From Rhynchonema sp. JSB1_4 (lineage: Eukaryota; Nematoda; Chromadorea; Monhysterida; Xyalidae), in NCBI GenBank assembly GCA_030248065.1, contig JASAMV010006835.1, forward strand, positions 1-64,000: a stretch of DNA of 64,000 nt. The letters are read 5' to 3'. A model generated the notes under the pieces. That model was given only the letters and a program-made list of their open reading frames with translations. It ran no database searches and was not told where the DNA came from. How positions within the stretch are numbered: the first letter of the stretch is position 1; the number at the start of each line of letters is the position of its first letter. The translations under genes were made by a program, and so were the position numbers. Of the stretch, positions 23,401 to 38,400 are shown in pieces.

Positions 23401-26400
23401 TTGTGCGACCACTGCCACAGACACATTCGCCCATCAATGAAGGCGCACCGTTGCATCTCGAGTGTCAAGTAAGTATAGCAATCTGTCAGGTGTGGCAAAA
23501 TACAGTGTTGTTGGGAAGAGACGAACAGAGCAGTAGACCGTATATGCGTGTGGTCACTTTTCTGTAAAGGGACCAGGTGCGCCGAAACATGGAAATCGTA
23601 TCAAGATGCAAATCCTTCGTGATGCAAGTCGAATATAATGAATCAATCCACTCCTCTGAAGATGCGTGTTTGCGGTCGAGACAAGCGTTGATTGTGGATG
23701 TTGAAAAATGTTGTATCCCGTGTAGTGTAACGCCACACACTGATGCAATCCAATCATCATGTACAAACTTGCAGTGACCACCATCCCTTTGAATCAGGTA
23801 ACCCCGACGGGCGACAATTCAATGAAGTTGGAATGGCAGCGAAACGGTCGTCCCATTCCGCACGGACATCGATTCCGAACCTTCTCTGACTTTGGCTTCG
23901 TCTCGCTCGACATTCTCAGCATGACAGCCGAGGACAGTGGCGTGTACACGTGCGTGGCGCAGAACAAACACGGACGGGCGGCCACACAGTGCGAAGTTGT
24001 GTGCAATGGTGAGCGTAAATTACAACATGCATCATACATCATGGATTTATTGGAAGAAATCATGAAAATTTCCAGAAAAGTCGTCAATCATCGGCGGCAC
24101 GCAACATCCGCATTCGGTGCAACGAATCAGCGAACTGGAGGTCGGTGATTCACCAAATAATTAGCGATGGTTCGAAGATCCATTTCGCAACATTTTTCAG
24201 GGTCGCAAACCGTTGGTGCGCCCCGAGGAAGAACAAACGAAGAAAACGCCGGAATTTGTCAAACCGCTGGTCGATCCCGGTGACATTCGTGAGGGACATC
24301 GACTACATCTGGAATGCCAAGTGCAGCCAACGGATGACAATGAATTGAAGGTTTGACTGATTTATTGTCGGTATTATTTTACTTTGTCGATTAATCAACG
24401 GATTAAATTGCAGATTGAATGGTTTGTCAACAATCAACCGATCCAAGCGGCCAATCGAATTCAAATGAAACACGATTTTGGCTACGTGGCACTTGATATA
24501 TTGTACATGTACCCTGAGGACTCTGGTGTGTACACTTGTGTCGCACGGTATGTTTCTGTTGTGATTGAGTAGAATTTCGAAGTTTAAAATGCTCATGAGA
24601 AGTAGTAAGAACGCTGAAATATTTCAGCAATTCTGCCGGTGAAGCATTCACGCAGATTCAGGTCAACTGTTTGGGCGGCAAAGCGATGGTCAGCCGGCAG
24701 TTTTCATTGTTGCTTTACCTGTTTTTAGCCCATGTAACAAACAAATAAATTAAAATTTTCTTGTCCGATTCGATCTTCAGTTCACCGATTCATACCATCC
24801 GCAATCGCTCAACAGAATTCGCCAGCTGGAAATGCCAAGACAACGAGCTGCTGAACCGGTATGAACACTAGTTCGTTGTAGTTCCCGTCAAAACAAAGCC
24901 ATATTCAAAACTTGAGCAACTCATTTTGATGAAGAAATGTTTCATTCATTTTATGCTCTATGTCAGACGGAAGTCGTTCGGCAAACGCCCAAGTTCACCA
25001 TTCCTCTGCCGGAAAAGTGCGAAAATCTGAAAGAAGCGCAAACACTGCATCTGGAATGTCAAGTGATACCCACGGATGACAATGCTCTGAAGATTCAGTG
25101 GTTTAGGTACGTATGGGTCCTTAGCACACTGTGTTTTCCTTTTGAAAGTGGAATCAAATAAAAAACGCACTTTTCACCCAGAAATAACGAGGAATTGCGC
25201 GCCAGTCACCGATTTGCGATGACGCAGGACTTCGGCTACGTGGCGCTCGACATTCTGCACGTCTATCCGGAGGATACGGGTACGTTGAGCGAAAAACCTA
25301 TGAATAGAATTGAAGAGAAAATTTTTCAACTTTTCAATCCCTTTTTAGGCACATTCACGTGTCGCGCCACCAATGAATTGGGATCGGCCGAGTCTCACTG
25401 TCAGATACATTGCATTCAACGCAAGGACATCTACACCGAAACTCAGCACCCGGAGAGTTGGAGGAGAATTCGGTACGGTTTTTTAATGGTTCAAAGTCCC
25501 AGATTTGTACCTTTGCTTCTCAAACACCCTCTTTGCGCACTTGAAAAGCATTTTCAGTGAAATGGAAGCCCAACAGCGCGTGCGGCCAAGCGAGCCGGAA
25601 CGACCAAAAATGGCACCCGTGTTCACGCAGGAACTGATCTGTCCGGAAAAGGTGCGTTTTTGCGTACACGGACATGACACAGGAGTGCCATATTATGCAC
25701 AGCGGATGTTTTCTTTGATTTCCAGGTGAAAGAAGGCCAAGCGGTGCACATGGAGTGTGTCTTGCAACCGATTGACGATCCGACCATTAAGGTGAGCTAA
25801 TCATTTTCAACTTCTAGTTTTAATGTCCAAAAATGACTAAAAAGGGCATGATTTCAGATCGAATGGTTGCTGAACGACAAGCCTTTGATGATGGGCAGTA
25901 GGATTCGAACAATGCACGATTTCGGATATGTCGCTCTTGAGGTATAGTGTGGACTAAGAGATCCTTGCCATAGTTTCGTCGAACAACTTTGCGGCAGCGT
26001 ATGACTATGACAAGAACAAACTCAGGTGTACCACGTGCATCCTGAAGACAACGGTGTGTACACTTGTCGCGCCACCAATGAGCTCGGATCCGCCGACACA
26101 ACCGCCAAATTGATTTGCACAGGTTTAGTATTGTTTACGGACTGTTTTACGTCGTGCATGTGGACATGGTTGGAATTTTAACATTCCGCTATTCTCAGCC
26201 AAAGAGGTTCTACTGCTCGATACACAACATCCATCCAGCTGGGCTCGAATCCAACAACTGGAGGCGCCAAGTGGCAAACGCGCACCATCCCCGGAACAAA
26301 GGTGGGCAGACATAATGTGGTACAGGCTCATTTGTGTTCACCCACGCAAACACTGGTTCAATAATTCAACATCTTTTAAAAACCGTCTGGCCTCTTAATA

Positions 26401-29400
26401 TTGTGTGTTTTGCAGATACCCACCCCCAGCATTCACACAACCGTTGCAAGAGAACGATGTACTGAACGAGGGTGAAACATTACGTCTGCAATGTCGACTC
26501 GAACCAGCCAATGACCCGTCGTTGCAGGTTGTTTGGCTGAAAAACGGGCAGCTTCTGCCGCAAGGTGATGTTTCAATCGAAATAGTGCCTAAAATGTCGA
26601 AATGCAGTGTCCAAATCATGATGAGTTTCAGGCAGTCGCTTCATGCCGGCTCGAAATTTCGACGTCGTCACTTTGGACATTCTGACCGTTTACGCCGAGG
26701 ACTCCGGCATTTACTCGTGTGTGGCGACGAGCGATTATGGAGAAGCCACGGTTTCGTGCACTGTCCGATGCATATGTGAGTCATAAGGGCATGAATATGA
26801 GCATCTGCTTGATGTTTCAATCTTGAATAGTCTGTAATCCGGTCCTGTCGCCCATGGGAAAGTCTGGTGCATGTGATATACTTTTAGTTCCCCACGCATG
26901 ATTCCCACATGGGTGTAGATTTTAGTTTTCACTTTGTTCAGCATTATTTTTTATTCTAAATCTTTGCTAAAATATCCGCAGCGGTGTCGCAAGTGGCCGA
27001 GTCTCTGTTCGCTGACGCAACCGCTGAAAATCTAGAGCTGAAAATACAAGAGCTCAAGCAACGATTTCCGTGGTTGTCGGCCCGATTGGTGGACGCGATT
27101 AAGGAAATGTACATGCTCAAAGAGTACAAACCGCCGAAGAAACGAGGTGAAACATCAGCAAGAGTGCCGTCTGCTGTGCCACTCTGTGTGTGTCATCCTC
27201 TATCCACCGACATCACATCCGATCTTCGCCAATAATCTTGTAATCTAATAACATGAGTAAGACATCGCCTTTCCTTGAATCCTAACGCCGAAAATTCATT
27301 CATACCATCAATGTATTGACGTTAACCCGTCATGTCTAATGAAGACAGTTTGGCGACGAAGTATGCCATTATAAACGCGTGTCAACACTTGCAGCGGCAC
27401 AAAGTCTGTACCTCGAATCGCAGCACGCACAAAGTTGGCAACGTGTGCAGGAACTGGAAGCACGCCGACCGGCTGAGAAGATTATCATCGATACGCCTGC
27501 GACTCCACCAAAGTATGTATGGTTTTGCATTGTTCCTCTGAAGAAGTGTCAGATAGAATGTTTTTGAATGATGATCTAATGCAACAATGCTAAGGCAGAT
27601 GTTTCAATGCCGCACGTTTCTATTGCAGGTTCACTACCCCGCTACCCGAGTACTTGGGTGAGATCGCCGAAGGTCAACCAGTGCACATGGAATGCCAGGT
27701 CGAACCGATCACGGATCCCAATCTGCAGGTACTATTTGACGGGCCCAGAAGTTCGCATGGCAGCTAAAAAGTTGAGACAATGATTTAAAAGCCCTGAATA
27801 TTCAGATCCACTGGTTCTGCAACGATCGTCCGCTGGTCAACGCACATCGCTACCGTCTCACACACGATTTCGGCTATGTTGCGCTCGACATTCTCTATGC
27901 GTACGCACAAGACGCTGGAGTGTGGAGGGCGGTGGCTAGGAATAAATTGGGTGAAGCGCAGACTGTCTGTCAGTTCAAGGTACATACATTGGGTTGCAGT
28001 AGTATTTCCTCTGACAGAAGCGAGCTTCTGCTACATGTAGTACGCTTTTCATGCAAACTGGACCTCCATTAAAGGGTGGATATTCAATTTGTCTTCTTTT
28101 AGAGACGAGCTTGTGCATCATCAGGTGAATGAATGCACCATATGTCTAATATTTATGTTCAGCCGACTGAAGGTGATGTTCTACTTTAAGATATCGGCGA
28201 AAGGCGCTATCCTCGACAGCACACAGCATCCGGAAAGCTGGAAACGTATTCAACAGATCGAGGGGCCACGACAGGCGGCTGCAGCGGCTGCGGATGCACC
28301 AAAAGCAGCACCCATGTTCCTCGAACCAATTGAACCGTTGAGACGAGTCGAAGGTGCGACAATTGAGGAGTTTGGTTTTGGAAAACACGTTTGCTTGATG
28401 ATATGCTTGGATCGGATCATCTTTGGTCACGTGATTCTTTTAACAAAGTTTATTTGGAGATCGATTGATGTCACTGGAATTAATCGGACAGAGATAAGAT
28501 CGGTTATTTTCTGTCTGGAAACAGATTTTCGGTGGTTCATCGAGGCATGAATTAATCAGGATTATAGGTCACCGAAACCGCTTTTTATATTTGTATTTGC
28601 AGAGATAAACTATTGACAAAAACTTTAAGGTCAATCTGCGCACTTCGAAACGCGTGTGACACCGTTGGACGACCCGCGCCTTACAGTAACCTGGTACAAG
28701 GACGGGCACCCGGTCGCAACCAGCAATCGACTTTCCGGCACTTTGGGTTAGTCGCACTTTTTTTACGGTCTTACAGTTTCCCCAAATACGCATACTTCAA
28801 CTCCCAATCCGCAATTCTTGTTAAAGATTTCGGTTACGTGGCGCTGGATTTCAACTACGTCAACCCCGAGGACGCCGGTTTGTACAAGTGCGTCGCGCGG
28901 AATGAACAAGGCCAAGCAGAGGTCGAGACTCAATTGGTGGTCGACGATCGAGGGGCACTTTTGCTGGACACCCAACATCCTGCAAGTCTGGCACGGATTC
29001 GCGAGTTGGAGTCGGCACCCGCGGCAGCACCCGAACACATTGAGGGTCCCGCCGACCCGCCCGCATTCACCAAACCGTTGAACAATTGTGTTGACTTGAT
29101 CGAAGGCCAACCGGCGCATTTCGAGGCCAACGTTCAGCCCATCTCGGACCCCCGACTTCGAATCGAGTGGTTCCACAACGGGCATCCACTGTCGGCCGGC
29201 TCACGCAGTTCGATGCGACACGATTTCGGTCTGGTCACGCTGGATTTGCACTATGTTTTGCCTGAGGATCAAGGCGAGTATGAATGTCGAGCCACCAATC
29301 AGGCAGGACAGGTGCGCGATCGATTGAAGTGCCTTTTACTCAATGCCGTTCCCCTGACAATCACCTTTATGATTCAGGCAACAACGAAGGGTGAACTGAA

Positions 29401-32400
29401 ATGTTCGGCGCGTAACGCAATCTACCGCGACTCACTGCATCAGGCCAGTTGGGTGAAGATTCAGGAGATCGAGGCGCCACGAGCGCCGCAGGAGGCCGCG
29501 CCCGGACCGGTTCGTGTGGTCAACTGGCTGTCTCTGGGAACAATTTTTACGCAGATCGAAACTTGTGACATCGTTAGACCTCCATCCCCGAGCAGAGTCA
29601 GTGAATGTATAGTGCACCCTCACAGCTGATGGGTCCAGGTACGCTGTCACCTTGGTGGCGTGCCGATTTAGCGGCGCGTTAGACATGATATGTTCCAGCG
29701 CTCCCCAAATTACACCACAAATTGATAAAACCTCTCAACATCCTCAGCTGCAAAAAAAGCCACACGACCAACTCAGATTCATTCCAAATCATCAAACGTC
29801 TATACATCCTATATTTATTGCCTTATAGCAATTCGCCAAGCCCAGTTTCACGCAACCGTTATCGAATCTGTCCAATTTGGTTGACGGCGAGCAAGCCGAG
29901 CTGACTGCACGTGTGATCCCAGTGAACGATCCACATTTGGTGTTGGAATGGTACTTGAACGATCAGCCGTATCAAATGTCGAACCGCGTTGGGATGACTA
30001 ACGACTTTGGATACGTTTCACTGGCGTTCAATCCCATCTACACACAAGATGCCGGCACATACATGTGCAGGTGAGCATCACACACCTTGGCGATTCAAAC
30101 TAGAACGTTCTTGATCCAACACCAGCTGAGTAACATGACGGACGGGATGAAATTTGCGATTGGTTGATCACATCGATTTGGGCTCGAGACTTTTAAACTA
30201 ACATTACCAAACCACATATTTGGTGATGTCAATAATTTTGACCAGCGTAAATGTAGTATCTACAGCTGCAAGTAATTTTTACCCTGTGCCTATCCAATGC
30301 CATCACTAATTTGATCATCGGCCAACGCGGCTGATCCGAATGCATAGCTCATAAAGTGTACATACTGCTTGGCGCATCGTTCACCGTCTTATTGGTGCTT
30401 CACATGCTCACAGAGCCGTCAACCGACACGGCGAGGCAGTGAGCACAGCCAAAGTGGACGTCAAGTCATTGGAGTCAATCCAACGTCAGTCACTGCATCC
30501 AGAGTCGCATCGTCAAATTCAACAGATGGAGGCAATTGACAAGTTCGCCAGACCCGCTCAACCGGTTGGTGAAGAAAAGCACTTTTTTCGTCCAATAAGA
30601 TGTCACATCAGATACATAAAAAAATACAAGCACATCAACGAAGTACATGTTCACTTGCAGGATCAACTGTTCGACGCTCCGCGAATTGTGAAGCAACTGG
30701 AGAATGTTGAAGGCGCCGGTGAAGGTGCGGCGTCTTAGATAAATTGTAGCTCATATAAAAAGTGAAAAAATGCTAAATGCCGAAGGTTGCAGGCGCATCA
30801 GCACACCTCGAGTGCCACTACGAGCCGCAGAACGACCCGCGACTTCGCATCGAATGGCTGTTCAACGGTCAACCACTGATGACCGCGTCCCGCTACCGTA
30901 CCCAACACGATTTCGGTGTGGCCGTACTCGACATCGTGCACTTGTTGCCGGAGGACTCTGGTGTGTACACGTGTCGTGCTGTGAATGCCAATGGCGATGC
31001 TTCGACATCGTGTACTGTCAAGGTAGGCGCGATTGGGCATTTCATGCTTGTCTGATGTGTTTGGTACACAGCTCGGTGGACTTTGTCACTGCCTTATATG
31101 TGATGGTGTTTTGTGTTTGGGATAGTTGCAGATTTACTGCTGATGATGACAACTGATTTCGGCCAGTGTGCAAATTTGTTACCATGCTGCTTGCTATTGG
31201 TCATCAAGTGAAAACCGTGCTTAAAACAGTGTTTCGACTTGTGAAACACTCGACAACCCAAACATTTCACTTCAACAATGCTCATTTGTAGGTGACCGGT
31301 TACGAGTCAATCCTTGCCGCCTCGCAACACCCAACAAGTTGGCAGAAAATACAAGAACTGGAGAAACCCCGAGTGCACGAAGTTCAGGAGGTATGTAAAC
31401 TGCACCCGACAGACAGTACCTGAATTAACGAATGATCCCACTAAACATGTTGATTTCAGGTGCCTGCCGAGCAGATCAAGCCATACTTTGTCCAACCACC
31501 CCAGAGCATCGAATCTGTGTCCGAAGGTCATCCAATTCGTTTGGTGGCGCAATTTGAACCAGCCAGGGACAATCAACTCAAAGTGGAATGGGAGAAGAAC
31601 GGTTAGACTATTTCTCTCCATTCAGGGCACCTAAAACCTCAGAACAAGTGTCAGTGCTACGATTAACCTTGACAGGCGAGCCATTGCAATTTGGTCAGCT
31701 GGTGCGCACTGGTGTTGAGTTGGGCCATGCATCATTGGACATTGACCACGGTTACGGTAACCACTCTGGTGTGTACACCGTGCGACTCAGGAATGCATTG
31801 GGAGAGGCGGCAGCAAGTGCCACTGTCAAGGTATGTGTTTTGTCATGTCTACTTTTGCTCAAACTCTGAATTTGCTGTTCGTTTGTGCACCGTTGATGAT
31901 GTTTTCGCGTTTTTAGTGTCCTTCATTGGTATATAGGGTTCAGTTTAGCGTGTAGCTGTCCATGTACAATGTCTGTTCGCACTAGCAGCAAGCTTATCGT
32001 GTGTCGTTTGAGTTGCAACAGCTTCTAGCATGTTATCGTCGCACGTTTTTCTATTTACTCTGAAACAGTTCTGTAACAATGTCAGATTGTGGACCCGAAA
32101 ACTGGAGAGGTGAGTTGCGTGCAGTGCGCTTTAAATTGTGCAACACAACACTAACATCAAAGTTTGAGGGGTCCTGTAATAATAAAAAAATTAAAGAAAG
32201 TAACTATTCATCCATTTGCGGAATACGTTTCTGGTCCGGGAAATACGTCCGTTTATCAAAAGCACTAGTGTTCCTTCAATATATCTGTGAGTTCCCGCTT
32301 GCAGGTTCTAACCCGCGGAGATGTAGTCATGGACACACAGCACGCCGACAGTTGGAAACGTATTCAGGAACTGGAAATGGGCAAGCCGGCTGCGCCCGAC

Positions 32401-35400
32401 TCGGCCCCAGTTGTCTTCCCCGCTCCGATCATTAAGTGAGAAACGCTTTCCCACTTTCATCATGAACCTAAACAGAATGCAAACGTGTTTTTTTAAACTT
32501 GCTCAGTGATGGTTCTTCAGGACCCAACTGTCGGATGTTTCGTGCCTAGAGGGCGACCCATGCAGATTCGAATGCCAAGTGGAACCGAGTGGCGATGGCT
32601 CACTGAAAGCTGAGTGGTTGAGGAATGGAGTCGTAAGTGATTTGTCAAAATCAACACTTTGCGATACAAAAAAGTAAAAATCGGGTTTTCAGCCAATCGA
32701 GACCGGATCGAAATACAAAATGTCGCAAGATTTCGGCTACTGCATTCTGGAGATGACGTATGCAAATCCCGAGGACTCGGGCATCTATCAATGCAAAGTG
32801 ACGAGCAATAGCGGTTAGTTATACAATATTCCTGGCCTGAAACTTCGAGGTAAAACTCCTAGAGCCCGCTTGAAAACAAACATATCCCTGATCTCAGGCG
32901 AGGCAGTTGCATCGGCCACCCTGAAGTGTCAAGGTAAGGACGCGATCTTGACCGACACGGCACACGCTGAGAGCGTGAAGAAGATCGCTGCGCTCGAAGC
33001 ACCGAAAGAGGGACAAGCTGAACCCGGTGCACGACAGTTTGAGTGTCCGCGATTCATACAGCCGCTTAAAGTTGGTTGTGGGAAGGGAATAGGCTCGAGA
33101 CAATGGACTGTTTTTGCGTGAGGAATAAGGCTCAGTAGAATTTGATCGGAAACTTATATTTTACACATTGATAAAAAACGAGCAAACTATTCAACTTGAC
33201 TGCAGGACCTCGGTTCGGTGCCTGAGCGTCAATCGATCCACTTCGAGGCCACTGTTGAGCCAATGGATGATCCGAATCTTAAGTTCGAATGGCTGCACAA
33301 CGGTGCACCGGTCGCCGCTGGGTCGCGATTGAAAATGATCAATGATTTTGGTTCGTACGTGATAATTTTATTAATAACCCTTTAACCTTTTTATATGAAA
33401 CAATACCGTCTGTATCGCAGGTTGGTTCATCATGGACATCAACCAGTGCGAGTCACGTGACAGCGGTGATTGGATGCTGAGGGTGTGGAATGCTGCTGGC
33501 GAGGCTGTTAGCACTTGTAGAATTGATGTTTCAACCGAGGTTAGACAGTCAACCGCGTCATTGATATTGCTATTTCTTTAGTGTTGATGTTGTGAGTCCA
33601 CCCCTGGTGTATATATGTAACAGTGCGTGGTAAATGTTATCCGTTTTCGTCTTACTTGTTTCAGTCGCGGGTAAAGGTGCATTAGGACAATCATCATCCA
33701 TCAAATGGTCGCGTGACCTTTATAAAACCCAACGTTTGACCGTTACAGGCCACTCTGCTCACCGACACACAGCACCCGTCGTCTTTGGCCAAAATCAAAG
33801 ACTTGGAGGCACCGAAGGGCCCAATGCCCGAATCTGCACCCGGACCAGCCGAACCACCGGTGTTCATCAAGCCATTGGCACAACCTGAGCCATTTGAAGA
33901 GGGTGATGGCGTACATTTGGAAGCACAGGTCGGTGAATCACCAATCATAGATGGTCAATTGATCGTGGCGATATCATGTATTGTGGCATATGTAGCATGT
34001 CCTAATGTGCTGAATGCCCCATGTCGGCTGTGTGTCGACGCTGCAAGAAATCGACAATTCAGTAGCCCGGCTCAGACATTAGCGCATGTTTATACATATG
34101 CACGCACAATTATTAGGCAGACACACTAATTCACACGATTTCATTGATTGTTTTGTTGCAGCTGATGCCGATTACGGATCCGACAATGAAAGTTGAATGG
34201 TTGCTAAACGGACAAGCGTTGAAGTTCGGCAGTCGCTTCCGTAGCATCGCCGAATTCGGCTTCTGTGTGCTCGATATTCTGCGTATTCTCCAAGAGGACA
34301 GCGGTTTGTTTTAACACTCTGAAAAGTCAAAGTCAAACTTTAGGAAAAGTCACTTAGCCACAACAAGCACGCTGTCCACCGAAAAGTCCACTTTCAGGTG
34401 AATACACGTGTCGAGCAACGAATTCAGCGGGCACGGCGGAGACGAAAGTCCGCCTCGACTGCACACCTAAGTCGGGATTGATCCTGCAATCGCAGTTGAA
34501 AGACCAGAAAGCAAAGGTACAGCGCGGATCAGATCAAAATCCGTGGTCGTTCGGTGTTTGTCAAAATTTGTACATTAATTTGTGCTATAAATGTGTCATT
34601 CAGGCAATCACGGATCTGGAAGACAAGCTCCGCCAGCGACCTGCTGAACAATCGGTCGTACTGCAAAAGGTTAATGTTTCAGCATACTTTATGTGTTTGA
34701 AAAACACAGTGCCTAAATCCTTGACGTCGAACCCTGTGCAGGTTGCGCCTGTATTCGTTGAGCCGCTCAATGATTCACCGATCAAGTTGGAAGGCGAAAG
34801 TGCGAGCTTCTGTGCCAAATACACGCCAAACAACGATTCTGATTTGAAGATCGAGTGGTTGGTTAATTGAAGCGGTCGATTTGTCTTCCAAACATGCCCT
34901 CCAAGGCAAGAAAATCACTATGAAACATCATCAATCCAGGTTTGTCAACGGTTATGCACTAAAGACGGGCAGCCGCGTGAAATGTATTTCCGACTTCGGT
35001 ATGGCAGTTTTGGAGATCAACCCCGTGTATCCGGAAGATTCGGGTAAGCGTAACGGCCAGCCTGCTCATGTTTCATAATGCAAAGACCATTGTCGAATTA
35101 GCAATTGTCTCTTTTGAGAACCTGGGGCAAAGTGTTGTGCCATATCTTTGAGGTGAATACGTGTGTCGTGCCAGTAACGCACAAGGAGAGGCAACAACCA
35201 GCGCCAAACTCTACTGTCAATCGAAAGTGGGCATCATCAGCGATTCACAGGTGCGTGCTCTCTGTCACTGACTTCAGTCACAGGAAAGGACTTTGTCCAG
35301 TCAAAACAAACGACTTTGAAAAGTCAATAGTGTCAAAGCACATTCAGATGATTGCCGATGTTTCAGCTGCCATCCAAAATGTCGGGTGCAGCTGAACGTC

Positions 35401-38400
35401 TTCGTCAGATCGAGGCGCCCAAACAGTTGCCCCCTGTGATGGGCGATCAAGTGTTTGGACCACCGGAATTCGTCACCCAGCCACAATCGAATAAGGATTT
35501 GATGGAAGGCATGCTCGCACATCTGGAGTGTCAGGTTGGAACTAGACATGGAATCAGGCGTACTTTTAGGCTTTGACAGCTTAAAATGGTAATTTGCTAT
35601 ACGCTTTTCATAAAAAGGTCGTTACTAAATCTTATCTCCTAAGTCCTAAGTATGTATACCATCTTGGTCACTTGAGCTATGTATGGTTGACTTGACCGAA
35701 CTTGACCGGTTGACAACTGTGACACCAGTGCAACTGACAGAGTGATGTTTCAAGGTTGAGCCAGTGCGCGATCCGAACCTGCGCGTCGAGTGGTATCACA
35801 ACGGAGAGCCAATCACACACAGCAACAGGATTCGCACCATGTTCGATTTTGGCTTTGTCGTGCTCGAACTCACACCCGCACAGCCGCAGGTGAGTGATTG
35901 TGTGCCGAAGTATGGCTTTTTTGCATCTGGATGTGGTTGGAGCTTGTCGTTTAATTTATCAAAAAGGTGAAAAAACAAATTTTAACAAGCGTAAAAGTTC
36001 TTTTGCACACGCAACAAACCATCTCAATGCTGGTCAATACCAGTGGAGTGTGGGTAACTTGTGGTTTAATTACCCGTTGCCCTCTCTCACCGGCTTGCAC
36101 TTTTGTGCGCAGCGATGTTTAACTTGAGCAATAAGATCCGCTCGAGAACCTTTTGGAGGCAATTGGCCAGGGGTGTTCTCATCGATGAAGCCTGGTACCT
36201 CGCGCGTCTGTGAACACAGGCCGAAACGGACAAAATTCACTGCTGTTACATTATTATTATCTTGTACGACGAACGTCAGTTCTGTGGCGGTTGACAAACT
36301 CGGTTTCGTTGGCGGATGTGAAAACTTGTATGGAAATCTACACAACCATGTGCACCCTTCATACTTGCACTGATGTCTGCACAGGACAACGGCACGTGGG
36401 AGTGTCGTGCCACCAATCTGTACGGCACCGCGTCTGTGTCATGCGAGCTGCAAGTGCAGTCGGGCAGTGGCGTGGTGTACGATTGGCAGAGACCGACTGA
36501 TCACAGGAACAAGGCATGTGCTGCATTTTATAATCGTTTTATAATTCTTTTTGAGTTTGTGACAAATGTACATTTCAAAGTTTGTTTAGTTTAACTTAGT
36601 TTTCCATTCACACAACTTTAAATGTAGTGCCAGGTTATCGCAAGCGTCATAAAGACAATAATCGCAATTGCTGATTGAGAGAAGCATAAAAAACTATATA
36701 GTTAAAATCCAAACTTTACGTTAGTTCAGGTGACCGAACTAGAGGAATGGCTGCGTCGTCCCAAAGATGTGCCGGCCGCAGCCGACAAGAACTACGGCCC
36801 ACCAACATTCACACTACAACTTGTGCCCAATGTGGATGTGGTTGAGGGTGAACCCGCACACTTTGAATGTCAGATCGAACCACTTGGCGATCCGTCTCTC
36901 CGAATTGAGTGGCTGCACAACGACAAACCCGTTCCGTACAGGTTGGTGGTGCTGGCATACTATCGGTTCATGGTATACCTGCTCCTTTCTGATGACTAAA
37001 TTCCACAACCTATGTATGTATAGTTCGATATCAAACCCAAACAAGACCACTATTGTGGTGAGCCACTCAAGCGCAAACAGTGCGCCCTTTTACTTTTTAC
37101 TTGACTGTAGATCAATTTTACCCTTTACAATTTGAATTTCAAAAAAATTTTCAGTCATAAACACAAATAGCACTATGAATTACAGCTCCCGCCTGCAAAT
37201 GCACCATAATTTTGGCTTTGCCGTGCTGGACATCAGCTACTGCATTCTGGAAGACACGGGCACCTACAAATGCAGAGCGGTCAACAAACAGGGACAAGCC
37301 GAGAGTGGGGGTGCGTTGTCAAACACAGTATACCCTTTTTATAGTGACGTAAACTGGACCCGGTCAGTTTATCACTATAAAGAATTTACATGACATATTT
37401 TGCACATGACGAGACATTTGCTGAATCTAAAACAGTACGTTTTGTGGGTCACGAATGTGCATAGATCAGACGTAAAATTGCAGCAACAACATCGTAATAC
37501 TAACCAACAGACAAGAAGTCTCGTGTCTGAGCTCAGCTTCCTCTCATGCACGCCACAGAACGAAATTACCTCCCACACGGGACTCAACCATCACCCAATT
37601 TTGCAGCCACGTTGGCGGTGAGCGCAGTGCAAGACGTTGAATCAGCAGTGGTGATCGCACCGTTGATGTCATCGATTGACGATGTGGTTGAAGGTGACAC
37701 GGTGCACATGGAGTGCAGGGTCGGACCCATCAATGACCCGCGGCTGTCCGTACAATGGTTGGTCAAATGGAAGGTTGTTCAGCTTGTATTGTGACACCAA
37801 GGCACCTATTGGCACAGTGATGCCAAAAAAGTGATTTCAAGTCCTATCTGAATATTTGAGAACCTTGTCCCGGTTTTGTGTAGAAAACAGAATCTGCATC
37901 AGCTAACCTACGTGTTGTATACTTAAAATACTGGCATCAAAGTTGCAATAAATACCTGATCACTGTCACAAACCACCAAAATTCGTCCCACCTCAACTTG
38001 AACGCCCCAACCTCAACCTTATTGTTGGCAGTTTCACGCATCATACATACACAGGTATTATAACGGCGAGCCATTGCAATCGGGCAGTCGAATGCAGTCG
38101 ATATTCGATTTCGGCTTCGCAGCACTCGACATTCTGTACGCACACGCGGAGGACTCGGGTGTATATGAGTGCAGGGCTAGGAATCTCAGGGGACAGGTGC
38201 AGACGCAGTGTCAATTGAAGGTACGTAGCTTTTGTTGTTTTGGGTTTGTGATGTTCTGGACATTCCTGTTAGGCTGCATTCATCAAACTGGGTGACTGGC
38301 TCCGCTCCTATCTTGGTCATGTGATTTTGCATCAACGATGTGTCAATAATTCGGTTCCGGAAGCTACTAATTATACGATGAGCATAAAAGTGTTTTTAGG

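Noticed and set aside
33524..33533. Coding copies of the 10-mer (also 47530, 58973, 62863) as part of the splice-associated set
   Set aside because: These four lie inside exons and may be chance codon combinations (Asp-Val-Ser or Glu-Thr-Ser), so they were left out of the positional argument.
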